Shown piece after piece: positions 26,236 through 37,100 of a stretch of 64,000 nucleotides of DNA. Position 1 is the stretch's first letter. Each line of letters starts with the position of its first letter. The notes beneath the pieces were generated by a model, which made no database searches, had not been told where the DNA came from, and saw nothing but the letters and a program-made list of their open reading frames with translations. The DNA comes from Oceanisphaera marina (GTDB taxonomy: Bacteria; Pseudomonadota; Gammaproteobacteria; Enterobacterales; Aeromonadaceae), in assembly GCF_014643915.1 (NCBI RefSeq), contig NZ_BMKE01000010.1, positions 1 through 64,000 on the forward strand. The letters are read 5' to 3'. The translations under genes were made by a program, and so were the position numbers.

Positions 26236-27315
26236 ATGGATTCACTTTCGCAAATGACGCTGGGCGCCGCCATCGGGGTGGCCGTAATGGGCAAGCGCGT
26301 TGGGGTGGGGCGCTCGGCACTGGCGGGCGCCTTTTTTGGTACCCTGCCGGATCTGGATGTGCTTATCGATTATGGTGACCCGGTCAGCAATATGACCTTT
26401 CATCGAGGGTTCAGCCATGCGATGTTTTACCTCAGTGTACTGTCGCCGGTGTTTGCCTGGTTGCTGTGTCGCCTGTCTGGCCAGCAAGCCCATTGGCGAC
26501 GGGCAATGCTGGCCATCTGGCTGGTGCTGGTTACCCATGTGCTGCTGGATAACATGACGGTATACGGCACCCAGTTGGCACAACCGTTCAGTGACTACCC
26601 CTTTGCCATTGGCAGCATCTTCATTATCGACCCGCTTTATACCTTGCCGCTGTTGCTCGGGTTGGTGGCGGCATTATTGCGCCCGCAATACCAGGGGCTA
26701 AAAAGCAACCGGTGGGGACTTTACCTGAGTACCCTGTATCTGGGCTGGAGTCTGGTGGCTCAGTGGCAGATCACGCAAACTGCCGATCGCTGGCTGGCGG
26801 AGCAGGGCGTGACGGTTGAGCAGCGGCTGGTGACGCCCACCGCCTTCAATACCCTGTTGTGGCGGGTATTGGTCATTACGCCCGAGGGATACAGCGAAGG
26901 CTTTATTTCGTTACTGGACCGAGATCCGCCGGTGTTTACTGAACACGACCGGGGCATGAAGCTGTATCAAACCTGGCAGCAGCATGGACCCGTGGCCCGG
27001 CTGGCCTGGTTCAGCAAAGGTTATTTCAAGATGAGCGAGCAGCAAGGGCTGCTCAGGATCACCGATTTGCGCATGGGCCAGGAACCCGGTTATATCTTCA
27101 GTTTTGCGGTGGCCGAGCAAGGGCCTGACCAGGCGTGGCAGCCCCTGGCCCAACCTCGGCAAATCAGTGAGCGGCTGCCGTTAAAGCCGGCGTTGCAGTG
27201 GTTGTGGCGTCGGGCGTTGGGGCAATCCTTGCCGACATTACCCCACTGGATGGCTGACAACCACTTTGGCTGCCAGGCTGCAGATAGGGGCGTAATATCG
27301 GCTCCATGCCCTTGA
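26236..27315 (+). CDS. DUF457/YdjM-type membrane metal-dependent hydrolase family protein
   Basis: A 359-residue protein. The N-terminal half has membrane helices and the conserved polar residues of the family: GTLPDLDVLIDYG near residue 35, HRGFSHAMF near 56 and THVLLDNMTVYGT near 99. The C-terminal half is soluble. Members are called metal-dependent hydrolases and resemble phospholipase-C-like folds; the substrate is unknown. The last 50 codons overlap the convergent PBP gene by 152 bp. The gene starts about 120 bp from the dead cobT. Confidence 0.78.
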   Translation: MDSLSQMTLGAAIGVAVMGKRVGVGRSALAGAFFGTLPDLDVLIDYGDPVSNMTFHRGFSHAMFYLSVLSPVFAWLLCRLSGQQAHWRRAMLAIWLVLVTHVLLDNMTVYGTQLAQPFSDYPFAIGSIFIIDPLYTLPLLLGLVAALLRPQYQGLKSNRWGLYLSTLYLGWSLVAQWQITQTADRWLAEQGVTVEQRLVTPTAFNTLLWRVLVITPEGYSEGFISLLDRDPPVFTEHDRGMKLYQTWQQHGPVARLAWFSKGYFKMSEQQGLLRITDLRMGQEPGYIFSFAVAEQGPDQAWQPLAQPRQISERLPLKPALQWLWRRALGQSLPTLPHWMADNHFGCQAADRGVISAPCP

Positions 27316-30298
27316 GTACCTGCACTGGCAGGGCCGAGGTAAAGGTGAATTTGTCCGACTGCTGGCCGGGTACATAGGCAGTCAGGGTGCCAAAGTGGTG
27401 CTCACCTAAATAGAACACGAAGGTGGCGGTGCGGTTGCGCGCCTGAGAGGTCAGTACCTGACCATAGCGAGAGACGGTTTGAATGCGGTTATCGCCGGTG
27501 CCGGTTTTGCCACCCAGGGTCAAGGGACTGCCATCGGCCAGCGAAAAGCTGCCCTGCAAACGGCGTGCGGTGCCGCCTTCCACTACCTGCGACAAGGCCT
27601 GGCGCAAGACCTGCGCCACTTCTTTGGCCATGACTCGTTCTGCTTGCTGCGTTTGCTGCAGCAGTCGGGTTTCATAAGGGGTGTTGGCGGCAAAATGCAG
27701 CTGGTTCATGCGTACGGTGGGCAGCCGTACGCCATCGTTCAAGATAATGCCCACCAACTCGGCCAGTGCCACCGGCTTGTCACCCGAGCTGCCAATGGCG
27801 GTAGCCAGCGACGGCACCAGGCTGGCAAACGGAAAGCCCAATCGTTGCCAGCGTTGATGAATATCACTGAAGGCTTCCACCTCCAGCATGGTACGAATGC
27901 GGCTGTCGCGGGCACTGCGGTGGCGGGTTTTAAACAGCCAGCCATACACTTGCTGACGCTGTTCTTTACTGGCCTCGGCGGCATCATTGAAGCTGGCATC
28001 GGGATGGTGCTGCAGGTAATCCAGCAGCCACAAATCCAGTGGGTGCACCCGGGCAATATATCCCTGATCCGGCAAGCTGTAAGCGCCAGGCCCATAGTTG
28101 TGATACAGCTGCTCCAACCGGCGTTCGCTCAGTTGAGAGTGGGGCAATCGTTGCTGTATAAAGGCGCTGAATTCCTCCATGCTGGCCTGGGGCAGCAAAT
28201 ACCGATGCACGGCGGCCAGTCGCGTTGCAGTGGGGCGCAAGCCGTCAAAAAAGCCGGTTAAGCGTTGCTCAGGCGTTTGTCCCTGATATTTGCGCCAGAA
28301 GCGCAATAAAAACACCCGGCCTTCCCGGTCGGCAAAACGGCTTAAATATTCCTGGCGCCGTGGGTCTTTATCGTCGGCCAGCAGCTGGGCGCGATTTTCA
28401 TTCTGATAAATGCTGTAACGCACTATGTCGCGCATTACCCGGATAAATGGCAGGTTGATCGACTCGCGCAAGGCCTCTATCAGCGTGGGATTGCGCTGAT
28501 TGTCCTGACGGCGAAAGTTGTTGAAACTGTGCAGGCCGCCGCCGGTAAAAAAGCGCTCACCGGTACTGGCGGAATAACGGCGTTCCAGCGCAGCGTTTAA
28601 CATGGCGGTAAGGGAATGATCCGAATGACGCTGCAGGTAGGCAATGGCCCAGCGGCTCAGCAGATCATTGGGCGCGGGTTTCAACTCCCTTAGCATCTGG
28701 GGGGATTTACCGGCGTACTTCTGGTGCAGCTCGGCAATAATTTCCAGGTAGGTGGTCATGACCCGCAGCTTGGCGGTTGAACCCAATTCCAGTTTGCTGC
28801 CTTCGTTAATGTCGAAGGGTTGCAGGGTATTGTCGGTTTGAACGCGCACATAAAATCCCTGCTCTCCTCGTTCGAACAGGGTAAAGCTGTATCTGACCTC
28901 GGCGGTTTTTTCCGGTGACAGCAAACGCTCGCCATACAATCCAATGGCGCGGGCCACGTCCGGGTCGGCCAGCTGCTGCAGATAGTCGGTCACCTTTTGC
29001 TGCAAGGCGGCATTCAGGGTGGTGTCGGCAGACAAATCCAGTCGGTCCAGCTCGTAAAACGACATCCCCAGCAGGCTGGCCAATCGTCCACGTGTTACCA
29101 GCAGGGTTTTACTGTTCTCTACATATTGGGTAACCGGCGCCTCGCTGAAGTCTCTGAACGATAGCCGCTGGGCCAGCGCCGCGTCTCGCAGGGCCGAACT
29201 TATCATGCCGGCCTGGGCTTGCAGCCGCAGATAGCTGTCGGTAAGGGTATGCAAATCGTCACGGCCACGATACAGATAATAAGATGGACGGCGTTGGGCA
29301 ATCATCAGACCGATGACCTGGCGCAGTGCCATTCCCTGTTCGTTGAGGCTGGCGGGTGATCCCGGGTCCAGCAGCTGATTGACATAGCTCAGTTCGGCGC
29401 CAAACCAGATCCACAGTCCATCGCCCAGGCCGTGAATTTCGCCGTGGCCCGGGGCGGCAGCCAGTGGCACCGAGTTAAGGTAGGCAAGGGCAATGAGCTG
29501 TCTGGCGGCCAGGGTATCCGGGCCCTGTTGATAGGCGCGCACACTGGCAGAGACCATCTGGCGCAGTTTTTCGCTGGCCGATTGAGTCATGCCGCCGGGG
29601 GAGTGGCGGTATTTTTCTATTTGTGTGGCCAGGGTACTGCCTCCGGCCGAGTCATCCTGAATGGCCAGCGCCCGCCCCACCTGCGACAGCGCCGCCTTGG
29701 TAAAGCGCGGCCAATCAACCGCCGGGTTGACGGTTGGGTGTTCCTGACTCAACATATCCCGATTCTCAATAAACAGCAGGGTATTGACGATCAGCGGCGC
29801 TATGCTGGCAAAATCGGGATAATGGCGCTGCGGATAGGAAAAGTCGTAAATGGGCTCACGCCGACAGTCGCCAATAAACAACCCTGCCTGGGTTTTTTCC
29901 TGATAAGGGACAAACAGGCCATGGCTGCTGTATTGACGCAGGGCATGGGAGAATTGCACCTGTTGTGAAATCTCGAATTGCTGCTTTTGCAAACGGGAAA
30001 ATAAATCCGGCAGCCGGGAATATCCCAGTCGCTGGTCGAACGGACCCTGAACAGGAAAGTAAATGCTGGAGCTGGGGCCGGGTTCGAGAGAATAACGCAG
30101 CGTGTCGGCATAGCGGGGGATCTCGCGCCCCTGTAGCCAGGAAGTGCGCATTTCATATGCCAGCAACAACCCGGAGACTGTTAACAATAACAGTACCAAA
30201 ATCCACAGCAACCAACGCCAGCGGTGACGCCGAGCGAGTTTGGGTTTGGGTTGTGTGCGCCGCAGTGTGGCGTATTCTACATTTGGTACTATACCCAT
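27164..30298 (-). CDS. Large class A penicillin-binding protein (GT51 plus transpeptidase)
   Basis: A 1044-residue membrane-anchored protein: a basic N-terminus, one helix (about residues 28-50), a GT51 transglycosylase domain with LLFIENRDML and GGSTLATQIEKYRHSPGG near 215-235, and a transpeptidase domain with SxxK as STAK near 507, SxN as SIN near 614 and KTGTGD near 932. The GT51 start is IEN rather than the usual ED, and the distance from SxN to KTG is very long. It is longer than PBP1a, 1b or 1c. It should polymerise and cross-link peptidoglycan in the periplasm. The ATG at 30298 is chosen behind AAGGGG; an in-frame TTG lies 30 bp upstream. Confidence 0.8.
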   Translation of the reverse strand: MGIVPNVEYATLRRTQPKPKLARRHRWRWLLWILVLLLLTVSGLLLAYEMRTSWLQGREIPRYADTLRYSLEPGPSSSIYFPVQGPFDQRLGYSRLPDLFSRLQKQQFEISQQVQFSHALRQYSSHGLFVPYQEKTQAGLFIGDCRREPIYDFSYPQRHYPDFASIAPLIVNTLLFIENRDMLSQEHPTVNPAVDWPRFTKAALSQVGRALAIQDDSAGGSTLATQIEKYRHSPGGMTQSASEKLRQMVSASVRAYQQGPDTLAARQLIALAYLNSVPLAAAPGHGEIHGLGDGLWIWFGAELSYVNQLLDPGSPASLNEQGMALRQVIGLMIAQRRPSYYLYRGRDDLHTLTDSYLRLQAQAGMISSALRDAALAQRLSFRDFSEAPVTQYVENSKTLLVTRGRLASLLGMSFYELDRLDLSADTTLNAALQQKVTDYLQQLADPDVARAIGLYGERLLSPEKTAEVRYSFTLFERGEQGFYVRVQTDNTLQPFDINEGSKLELGSTAKLRVMTTYLEIIAELHQKYAGKSPQMLRELKPAPNDLLSRWAIAYLQRHSDHSLTAMLNAALERRYSASTGERFFTGGGLHSFNNFRRQDNQRNPTLIEALRESINLPFIRVMRDIVRYSIYQNENRAQLLADDKDPRRQEYLSRFADREGRVFLLRFWRKYQGQTPEQRLTGFFDGLRPTATRLAAVHRYLLPQASMEEFSAFIQQRLPHSQLSERRLEQLYHNYGPGAYSLPDQGYIARVHPLDLWLLDYLQHHPDASFNDAAEASKEQRQQVYGWLFKTRHRSARDSRIRTMLEVEAFSDIHQRWQRLGFPFASLVPSLATAIGSSGDKPVALAELVGIILNDGVRLPTVRMNQLHFAANTPYETRLLQQTQQAERVMAKEVAQVLRQALSQVVEGGTARRLQGSFSLADGSPLTLGGKTGTGDNRIQTVSRYGQVLTSQARNRTATFVFYLGEHHFGTLTAYVPGQQSDKFTFTSALPVQVLKGMEPILRPYLQPGSQSGCQPSSGVMSARIAPTPDATTTATPALTAAAH

Positions 30299-30445
30299 CA
30301 ATGACCCCTTGGCGCCATCTGGTATCAAGACTTCTATTCTAAAAGCCTAGCTGGAAAGTCAGGCTTAAGTGCTGATTACGCAGAATTTTTTATTTATTAT
30401 GATGTATTCCGGCGTGTGAACAGCGGCCGTCGACGGTATGTAATG

Positions 30446-31192
30446 CTAAAGCTGATTCAGTTCTGTTAAAAAGGCGCACACCCGCTTGGCATTGGCGCCC
30501 AAATCACTTTTCCCCACCCTGGATGCCGAGCGCATATCCACGCGGGTCGCCATTGTTGTCTGTTGCTTATTCTTGTTCAAGTGATTTAATACGGTGGCAT
30601 CAACAGGGCTGCCTTCGGCCGGTGTTACGGGGGTTAATCTAATGGCAATATCGTCGCTAAAGCCGAACAAGGTGCTGCGGGAAACGGCTTCCAGCTGATG
30701 GTTGCTGTTGGCGGTGATGGTCCAGCCACGCCGGGCAACGAGTACCTGTACCTGAGTGTGCACCTGTTCTAGCGGTTTTTGTATTATCAAGGGTTGTATG
30801 CCCGGCCAGGTGGCATGCTGCTGCTGTGCCACGGCCGCACCTTGGTACTCAATGCTGTGATCACCTTCAGAGCGCAGAGTAAGGGCGGCAGTGAGAGCGG
30901 GAGGATTGGTGGTGTCTGTGCTGATGTCGTGAATGGCTGGCAGGGTAAAGGCCCGCACTACAAAAGGCAGTACCAGCAGCAGTAACAGTATGGGGGGCAC
31001 CATGGCCAGCCACTGACGTTGCCACAAGGCAAAGGGCAATAACAGCAAGCTGCAACCTAGAGCCACGACCAGCAACAGCAGACCCAGCGTATAAGGCCAC
31101 CACTGCAGGCGCGTGCCCACAATGCCAATCAGGGGGAGCAGCAGGCAAAACAAGGAACCGAGTGACCAGCGATAAACAAAAAGTGTTTCCAT
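30446..31192 (-). CDS. DUF1499 membrane protein
   Basis: A 248-residue protein with three N-terminal membrane helices (residues about 10-90) followed by a DUF1499 domain: GWTITANSNHQLEAVSRS, FSDDIAIRL and VDMRSASRVGKSDLGANAKR, the conserved end of the family. Function is unknown; DUF1499 domains are usually on the periplasmic side. It is monocistronic, followed by the PBP gene after 147 bp. Confidence 0.85.
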   Translation of the reverse strand: METLFVYRWSLGSLFCLLLPLIGIVGTRLQWWPYTLGLLLLVVALGCSLLLLPFALWQRQWLAMVPPILLLLLVLPFVVRAFTLPAIHDISTDTTNPPALTAALTLRSEGDHSIEYQGAAVAQQQHATWPGIQPLIIQKPLEQVHTQVQVLVARRGWTITANSNHQLEAVSRSTLFGFSDDIAIRLTPVTPAEGSPVDATVLNHLNKNKQQTTMATRVDMRSASRVGKSDLGANAKRVCAFLTELNQL

Positions 31193-31265
31193 CTTATTTC
31201 AATCAGTTAGCATACACATTCTTAAACTATGGGTAAGCGCAGCGAGCTTGTAAAGGAGCAAATAC

Positions 31266-31844
31266 GTGCTTGGAAAAACCATAACCGTGCTGCTGTTGAG
31301 CTTGACGGTCGTGTTGGCGGCACCAACCAGAGCAGCACAGGCCATCTTTGCCGGTGGCAGTTTTTGGGTGATGGATGCCTTGTTTGCCGAGCGCCCGGGG
31401 GTGGCCAACGTAGCCGCAGGCTGGATACAAACCAGCAGCCGCCAGCAGCGACGACAGGCAGTGAGAGTGGAATACGATTCTCAACAGATAAGCTACGGCG
31501 AACTGCTTACTCTGTATTGGGCGGTGGTAGATGTCTTCGATAAAGAAGGACAGTTTTGCGATCGCGGGCGCGAATACAGCCCGGCTCTGTATGTGCAAAC
31601 GGCTCTGCAGCAGCGCTTTGCCCAGCAAAGTCGCGCCAAACTGGAGCTGGAGCTGGGCAAACAGATACAGGTGCGTATTTTGCCCGCCAGCCCCTTTACG
31701 CCGGCATTGGCGCGTCACCAGCAGTATTATCGTCAGCACCCGCTGCTATACGGGGGATACCGGCGGGTGTGTGGTTATCCGGCGGGGGAGAAACTCAGAT
31801 TGTCGACGCTTGCAGGCGCCCCGTTTGCCACCAGTGCACAATAA
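31266..31844 (+). CDS. Exported MsrA-like protein without the catalytic cysteine
   Basis: A 192-residue protein with a signal peptide (about 1-24) and an MsrA fold. Recognisable parts are FAGGSFWVMDALF, EYDSQQISYGELLTLYW, QFCDRGREYSPALYV and HQQYYRQHPLLYGGYRR. MsrA reduces methionine-S-sulfoxide with a Cys in GCFW; here residue 32 is Ser (codon AGT, one change from TGT), and the following acidic residue is Asp. The usual reaction is therefore unlikely. It uses a GTG start behind AAGGAG. Its end overlaps the convergent mobB gene by 50 bp. It may be a binding protein or a decaying copy. Confidence 0.8.
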   Translation: MLGKTITVLLLSLTVVLAAPTRAAQAIFAGGSFWVMDALFAERPGVANVAAGWIQTSSRQQRRQAVRVEYDSQQISYGELLTLYWAVVDVFDKEGQFCDRGREYSPALYVQTALQQRFAQQSRAKLELELGKQIQVRILPASPFTPALARHQQYYRQHPLLYGGYRRVCGYPAGEKLRLSTLAGAPFATSAQ

Positions 31845-32337
31845 CATCGGCAATGGCGCTGGCATCGTTTAAATCCAGCAAAGACACCGGAGCATGTAAA
31901 TCCGGATCATCGGTGGCGACGGCCAGAATATGGGGGTCATGCAAACACAGCAGGGGTTTGTGGTAATCGGGTCTGTGCACTTCTATTTTATTAATGGGGG
32001 CCTCACGAAACCCCTCGACCAGCACCAGATCGAGCCTGTCTAAACTCAGTCGTGAAAGAGATTCAGTTAAATCAGGTTCTTGTGGTTTAGCGTTTTCATA
32101 AGTGAGAATGCTACGATGTGGGCCCGCCAGTAAACATTGGCTGGCACCGGCATGGCGCAGCTCGAAACTGTCTTTACCCGGCAGGTCTTGCTCTACATCG
32201 TGATGGGTATGTTTGATAATGCCAACCCGAAGTTGACGTTGGGTGAGCAAACTGACTAACTGCCGTAACAGCGTGGTTTTACCGCTGCCGCTAAAACCGG
32301 CAACACCCAGCAATGAATAAGTAGCGGACGCAGACAT
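31795..32337 (-). CDS. mobB: Molybdopterin-guanine dinucleotide biosynthesis adaptor MobB
   Basis: A 180-residue P-loop GTPase: GFSGSGKTTLLRQL near residue 13, KHTHHDVEQD and DLVLVEGFREAPINKIEV near 105. MobB helps MobA convert Mo-molybdopterin to the bis-MGD cofactor. That cofactor is needed by the periplasmic nitrate reductase encoded 15 kb downstream. mobA is not next to it in this window. The gene is complete and of normal length. Confidence 0.92.
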   Translation of the reverse strand: MSASATYSLLGVAGFSGSGKTTLLRQLVSLLTQRQLRVGIIKHTHHDVEQDLPGKDSFELRHAGASQCLLAGPHRSILTYENAKPQEPDLTESLSRLSLDRLDLVLVEGFREAPINKIEVHRPDYHKPLLCLHDPHILAVATDDPDLHAPVSLLDLNDASAIADVIVHWWQTGRLQASTI

Positions 32338-32463
32338 GACAATCCCGAATCAAAGACAATAATGGGGCAGTGTGCCACGACACAACAATCATGGGCAACG
32401 CAAGCAGCAAGGGCAGCCGAAACGATTTGCAAACACATAACTTACAAAAAATTAGGGTGCGCT

Positions 32464-34179
32464 ATGAATAAAGGTGTATGGGGACTGCTGGCCTTGTTAT
32501 TGCTCAGCCTGAGTGCCAGGGCCGACGAGATCAGCTTTCGTTTAAAGGGCCTGAAAGGCGATTTAAAAGACAATACCCGTATTTACCTGGATCAGCTGCC
32601 GCCCATTGAGGCCGAGCAATTACCCCGTTTTCGCAAAGACATTCAAACGGCGGTGGTAACCAGCCTGCAAGCGCTGGGCTACTACAGCCCCGATATTGAA
32701 ATTACCGTCAATAAAGACAAGCCAGAACAGGTGCTGGTCAATGTGAAGGCCGGTGAGCCGGTGCGCATTCGTGAGCTGAATATCAGCCTGGAGGGCGAGT
32801 CGCAAACCGACCCCCAGTTCGAATTGCTGCTCGGTCAACTTGGCTTGCAGCAAAACAATGTGTTTCAACACGACGTGTATGAAAAAACCAAGGCCAGTCT
32901 GCTGAGTCTGGCGCTGTCCCGTGGCTATTTTGATGCCCAGTATCAACATAATCAGGTGCTGGTGCACCCCCAGGAAAATGCCGCCGATGTGATCCTGGTG
33001 TTTGATTCCGGGCCGCGTTACAAGTTTGGTGAATTGCAGGTAGACAGCGATCGCCCCGTGGCTCGTTTGCTGGATCCTTTGGTCGATGTAAAACCGGGTG
33101 ACCCCTATCAGGCCAACAAGATTTCACAACTGAGCCGTTCGCTGTCGAGCACCCAGTATTTTCGCCGGGTAGAAGTCTTGCCCATGGTAAGCGAAGCCGA
33201 TGAAAATCATCAGATTCCGCTGGCGGTGGTGTTGCGAGCCAAAGCCGATAACGAAGTGGAAGTGGGGGTTGGCTTTTCAACCGATGAAGGCGCCAGAGTG
33301 TCATCCAACTGGGATAAACCCTGGATCAACAGCCTGGGCCACAGCCTGCAAACCAACCTCAAGGTATCTGCCCCCAAGCAGGATATTACCGTTGTTTACA
33401 AAATCCCCCGTGGCAACCCGTTGAATAACTATTACACGGTGCAGGGCGGCTACCAGATGCTGGATCAGGACGATACTGTCAGTGATCGTGTGGTGGCTTC
33501 GGTACACAGATGGGATAAAGACACCGACGATTGGACACGGGATGTATTTATTCGCAGCGAATTTGAATCCTATACCCAGGGCAAGCAGGAAGATGAAAGC
33601 TTCTTGCTGATCCCCGGAGTGACTTACAGCCGTACTCGCGTCAGAGGCGGGCTGGATGCGACCTGGGGGGATGCGCAAACCGCGACCCTGGAGCTGTCGG
33701 AACCCTGGTGGGGATCGGATACCCGCTTTATTCGACTGTTTGGCCGCAGTAAATGGCTGCGCACCGTCGGCGAAGGCCAGCGCGTTATTGCCCGGGCCGA
33801 ACAGGGCGCGGTGTGGGTAGATGAAATCAATGAACTGCCACCGTCGCTGCGCTTTTTTACCGGTGGTGACGTCACGGTACGTGGTTTCAGCTATCAGTCG
33901 ATTACCCCGGTTGATGAAAACGGCGATCGTCTGGGCGCCAAGTACGCCACTGCATTAAGCATGGAATACGATTACAAAGTGGCACAAAAATGGCGGCTGG
34001 CCACCTTTGTGGATACGGGGACCGCCACCAACGATTACACCGAAGCCTGGAAAGTGGGTACCGGGGTGGGGGTGCGTTGGCAAACACCGGTGGGGCCGGT
34101 GCGACTTGATCTGGCATTTGGGGTATCGGAAGACCAGGTTCCCATGCGCATTCACTTTACTCTGGGGCCTGATTTATGA
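32464..34179 (+). CDS. tamA: Translocation and assembly module TamA
   Basis: A 571-residue outer-membrane Omp85 protein. The start MNKGVWGLLALLLLSLSARA is a signal peptide ending near residue 20; three POTRA domains follow (about 25-265), then a 16-stranded barrel with the VRGFSYQSITP loop near 475 and the end MRIHFTLGPDL. TamA works with TamB in moving phospholipids or autotransporter-like proteins to the outer membrane. The ATG at 32464 is preferred to the longer frame because it gives the signal peptide. It overlaps tamB by 4 bp. Confidence 0.94.
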   Translation: MNKGVWGLLALLLLSLSARADEISFRLKGLKGDLKDNTRIYLDQLPPIEAEQLPRFRKDIQTAVVTSLQALGYYSPDIEITVNKDKPEQVLVNVKAGEPVRIRELNISLEGESQTDPQFELLLGQLGLQQNNVFQHDVYEKTKASLLSLALSRGYFDAQYQHNQVLVHPQENAADVILVFDSGPRYKFGELQVDSDRPVARLLDPLVDVKPGDPYQANKISQLSRSLSSTQYFRRVEVLPMVSEADENHQIPLAVVLRAKADNEVEVGVGFSTDEGARVSSNWDKPWINSLGHSLQTNLKVSAPKQDITVVYKIPRGNPLNNYYTVQGGYQMLDQDDTVSDRVVASVHRWDKDTDDWTRDVFIRSEFESYTQGKQEDESFLLIPGVTYSRTRVRGGLDATWGDAQTATLELSEPWWGSDTRFIRLFGRSKWLRTVGEGQRVIARAEQGAVWVDEINELPPSLRFFTGGDVTVRGFSYQSITPVDENGDRLGAKYATALSMEYDYKVAQKWRLATFVDTGTATNDYTEAWKVGTGVGVRWQTPVGPVRLDLAFGVSEDQVPMRIHFTLGPDL

Positions 34180-37100
34180 TGCTGACCCGAATTCTGTCCG
34201 GCCTGGTCGTCGGGGTGTGCTTAGTGCTGATGCTGGTGTTCAGCCTGCTGTTTACGCATGTTGGCAACCAGTGGCTGTGGGGTATGGCCAAGCAACAGCT
34301 GGCGGGCCTGAGTGGCACCATGGAGTCGGGCCAGCTGGGCCAGGGCTGGCACTTTAGCGAATTGAGCTACGAGCAAGACTCGCTGGCTTTTTCGGCGCGC
34401 GACATCACTCTGGAATGGCAATTGGGCAAGCTGCTCGATCGTCGTTTATGGCTGCAACAACTGGTGGCCGAAGACATAGAAGTGACCATCAAGCACTTTC
34501 CCGAGGCCAAAGAAGAGCAAGCGACCGAGCCGCTGGCCGAGTTCACTCCTGCGGTGCGCATCGATCTGGACGATATTCGTGCCAACCGAGTCAAAATCTC
34601 TCTGCCCGGACAAACCATTGCCTGGCAAAGCCTGCAGGTAGCCATGCATTGGGATGCCGAGGGCATGGTGGTCACCGGGCCCGATATGAGCGGCCTGACC
34701 ATCACGCTGAACGCCAACGATCAGGCACCGACTGCAGATAAACAGCCCGCGAAGGCCGAGCAAACGCCGCTGGTATTGCCCGAAGTCGTGCTGCCATTTC
34801 CCATCAAGTTGCAGGGCTTTAGCCTGACCGACAGCCAGTTGATTCAACATGGGCAGACCCAGGCGCTGCATGCCCTGAATCTGGAGCTGGAAGCCAAGGG
34901 CAGCACCATTAATATAATCAAGGCAGAACTGGATCATGAGCTGGCGCTGCTGAAGCTGGGCGGCGATGTGACTCTGACCGGTGACTACCCGCTGGACTTG
35001 GCACTGAATGCCAAGGTGCGCAAACCCCTGATGGACGGTCAGCTCAATGGCCAGACGCTGGCGCTGACGCTTTCCGACAGCCTGGCCAGACTCAAGGGTA
35101 AACTATTACTGGACGGCGTCCTCAAGGCCAATGCCTCGTTAATGGCCGAACCTCTCAATCCAAAACTGCCGTTTGATGTTGCTGTGAACTGGCAGCAGTT
35201 GGGCTGGCCGTTCAAGGACCCGCAATGGCGACTGGAACAGGGCAAGCTGAGCCTGAAAGGTCGGCTGGAAGATTATCGCCTGACCCTGAACAGTGAAGCC
35301 CACGGGCCAGACCTGCCGCCGGTAGGCATAACACTGGCGGCCACCGGTGATTTGAAGGGGGCCACGATTGAGCCGCTGGCCCTGATGCTGCCCAAGGGTG
35401 AAGCCAATATAGAAGGCAAGCTGAGCTGGGCCAACGGCATCAACTGGCAAGGGCTGCTGGCGCTGACCGATGTGGATCCCGGTGCCTTTGTGGCGGGTAT
35501 GGATGGCAAGCTGAACGGCAGGCTGGATACCCGCTTTGTACTGCAGGGGGAACAATGGCAACTGAATGCCGATCCGGATATTCGCGGCGTGCTGCGCGAT
35601 TATCCGTTGTCGCTCAAAGGCCAGGTTACCCTGAACCAGGCCCTGCAAGGCAGCGTTAACGATTTGCTGCTGACCAATGGCGATAATACACTCACGGTGA
35701 ATGGCGAAATCACCGATAGCTGGCAACTCGATGGCGTGCTGTCGGCCCCTAATCTGGCGGTATACGCCCCTGGTTTATACGGTGATCTGGCCGGAAATAT
35801 TCAGGTGCGCGGTGCCCTGAAAGCGCCGGCAATCAAGGCCAATCTCAACGGCAGAAAAGCCGGTTTCAACGACAATGAAGCCCGCGATATTCGTCTGCAG
35901 GCCAATGCGACGCTGGGCGAAAACATGAAAGGCGATCTGCGCTTTACCATAGATCGCATTCGTTCGGGCGAAATGACCATCGACAAGCTGCAACTGACCG
36001 GCTCGGGCAACCAGGCTTCGCACCGGCTCGACCTGACCTTTAATGGCGATCCCCTGGCGGCCGAACTTGGCTTGACCGGCAGCCTGAACAAGGACGGCTG
36101 GCGCGGACGTTTGAGTAAAGGGCAGCTCGACACACCGCTGGAGCGCTGGACCTTACAGCAGGATCTGGTGATGACGGTGAAAGATGCGCGGCTGCAGGCG
36201 CAACCTCATTGCTGGAGCTCACGCAGAGCCTCTTTGTGTTTTGATGCCATTGACGCGGGCGCCAAGCGCGGTGTTGCCGGGCTTGATATTCGCGATCTGA
36301 ACATGGCGCGGCTCAAGCCTTTCTTTCCCACCGATTTTTCATGGGAAGCTGTGCTGAATGGCCGAGTCAAGGTTGAATGGAGCGGCGGCACGCCCAAGCT
36401 GAATGCCAACATCAGCACCACGCCGGGCACCTTTGTCAGTGGCGATACGCGGTTGAGCTATCAAACCCTGTCACTGACCAGCGAGATGGCCGATAACCGG
36501 CTGCAATCGGCGTTGACCTTCCGTTCGATTCAGCTGGGACAACTGAATGTGAATGCCAATGTGGCCGATTTGAAAGGCCGACGGGCGCTTAGCGGTAACC
36601 TGAATATCGATCAGCTCAAGCTGGACTGGCTGGCTCCGCTGTTGCCGGAAGTGGCACGGCTGCAAGGCACCCTGGCCGGCCAGGCGCGACTGGAAGGGAC
36701 TCTGGCCGCTCCCTTGCTGTTTGGTAACATCAGCCTTAATGGTGGCGAAGTAGATACCTATTCCGACATGGTGAAGGTGCGAGACCTTACCACTCGCCTC
36801 GATATCAGAGGCACCAATGCCACCATTAACGGTCAGCTCAAGGTGGGCGGCGGGCCGTTGAATATCAGCGGTGAGCTTGACTGGCGCGAGCTGCCGGTGA
36901 GTGGCGAAATTCGTCTCAAGGGCAGTGAGCTGGAAGCCGGTTACCCGGGCATGGGCCGGGTGCGCGTCAGTCCGGATCTGCAGATTACCCTGGGCGAAGA
37001 GCCCAAGATCCGTGGCGACATTGTTATTCCCTGGGCGCGCATTGCAGTTAAAGAGCTGCCAGAAAGTGCCGTGGGGCTGTCGTCGGATGTGGTCATCGTA

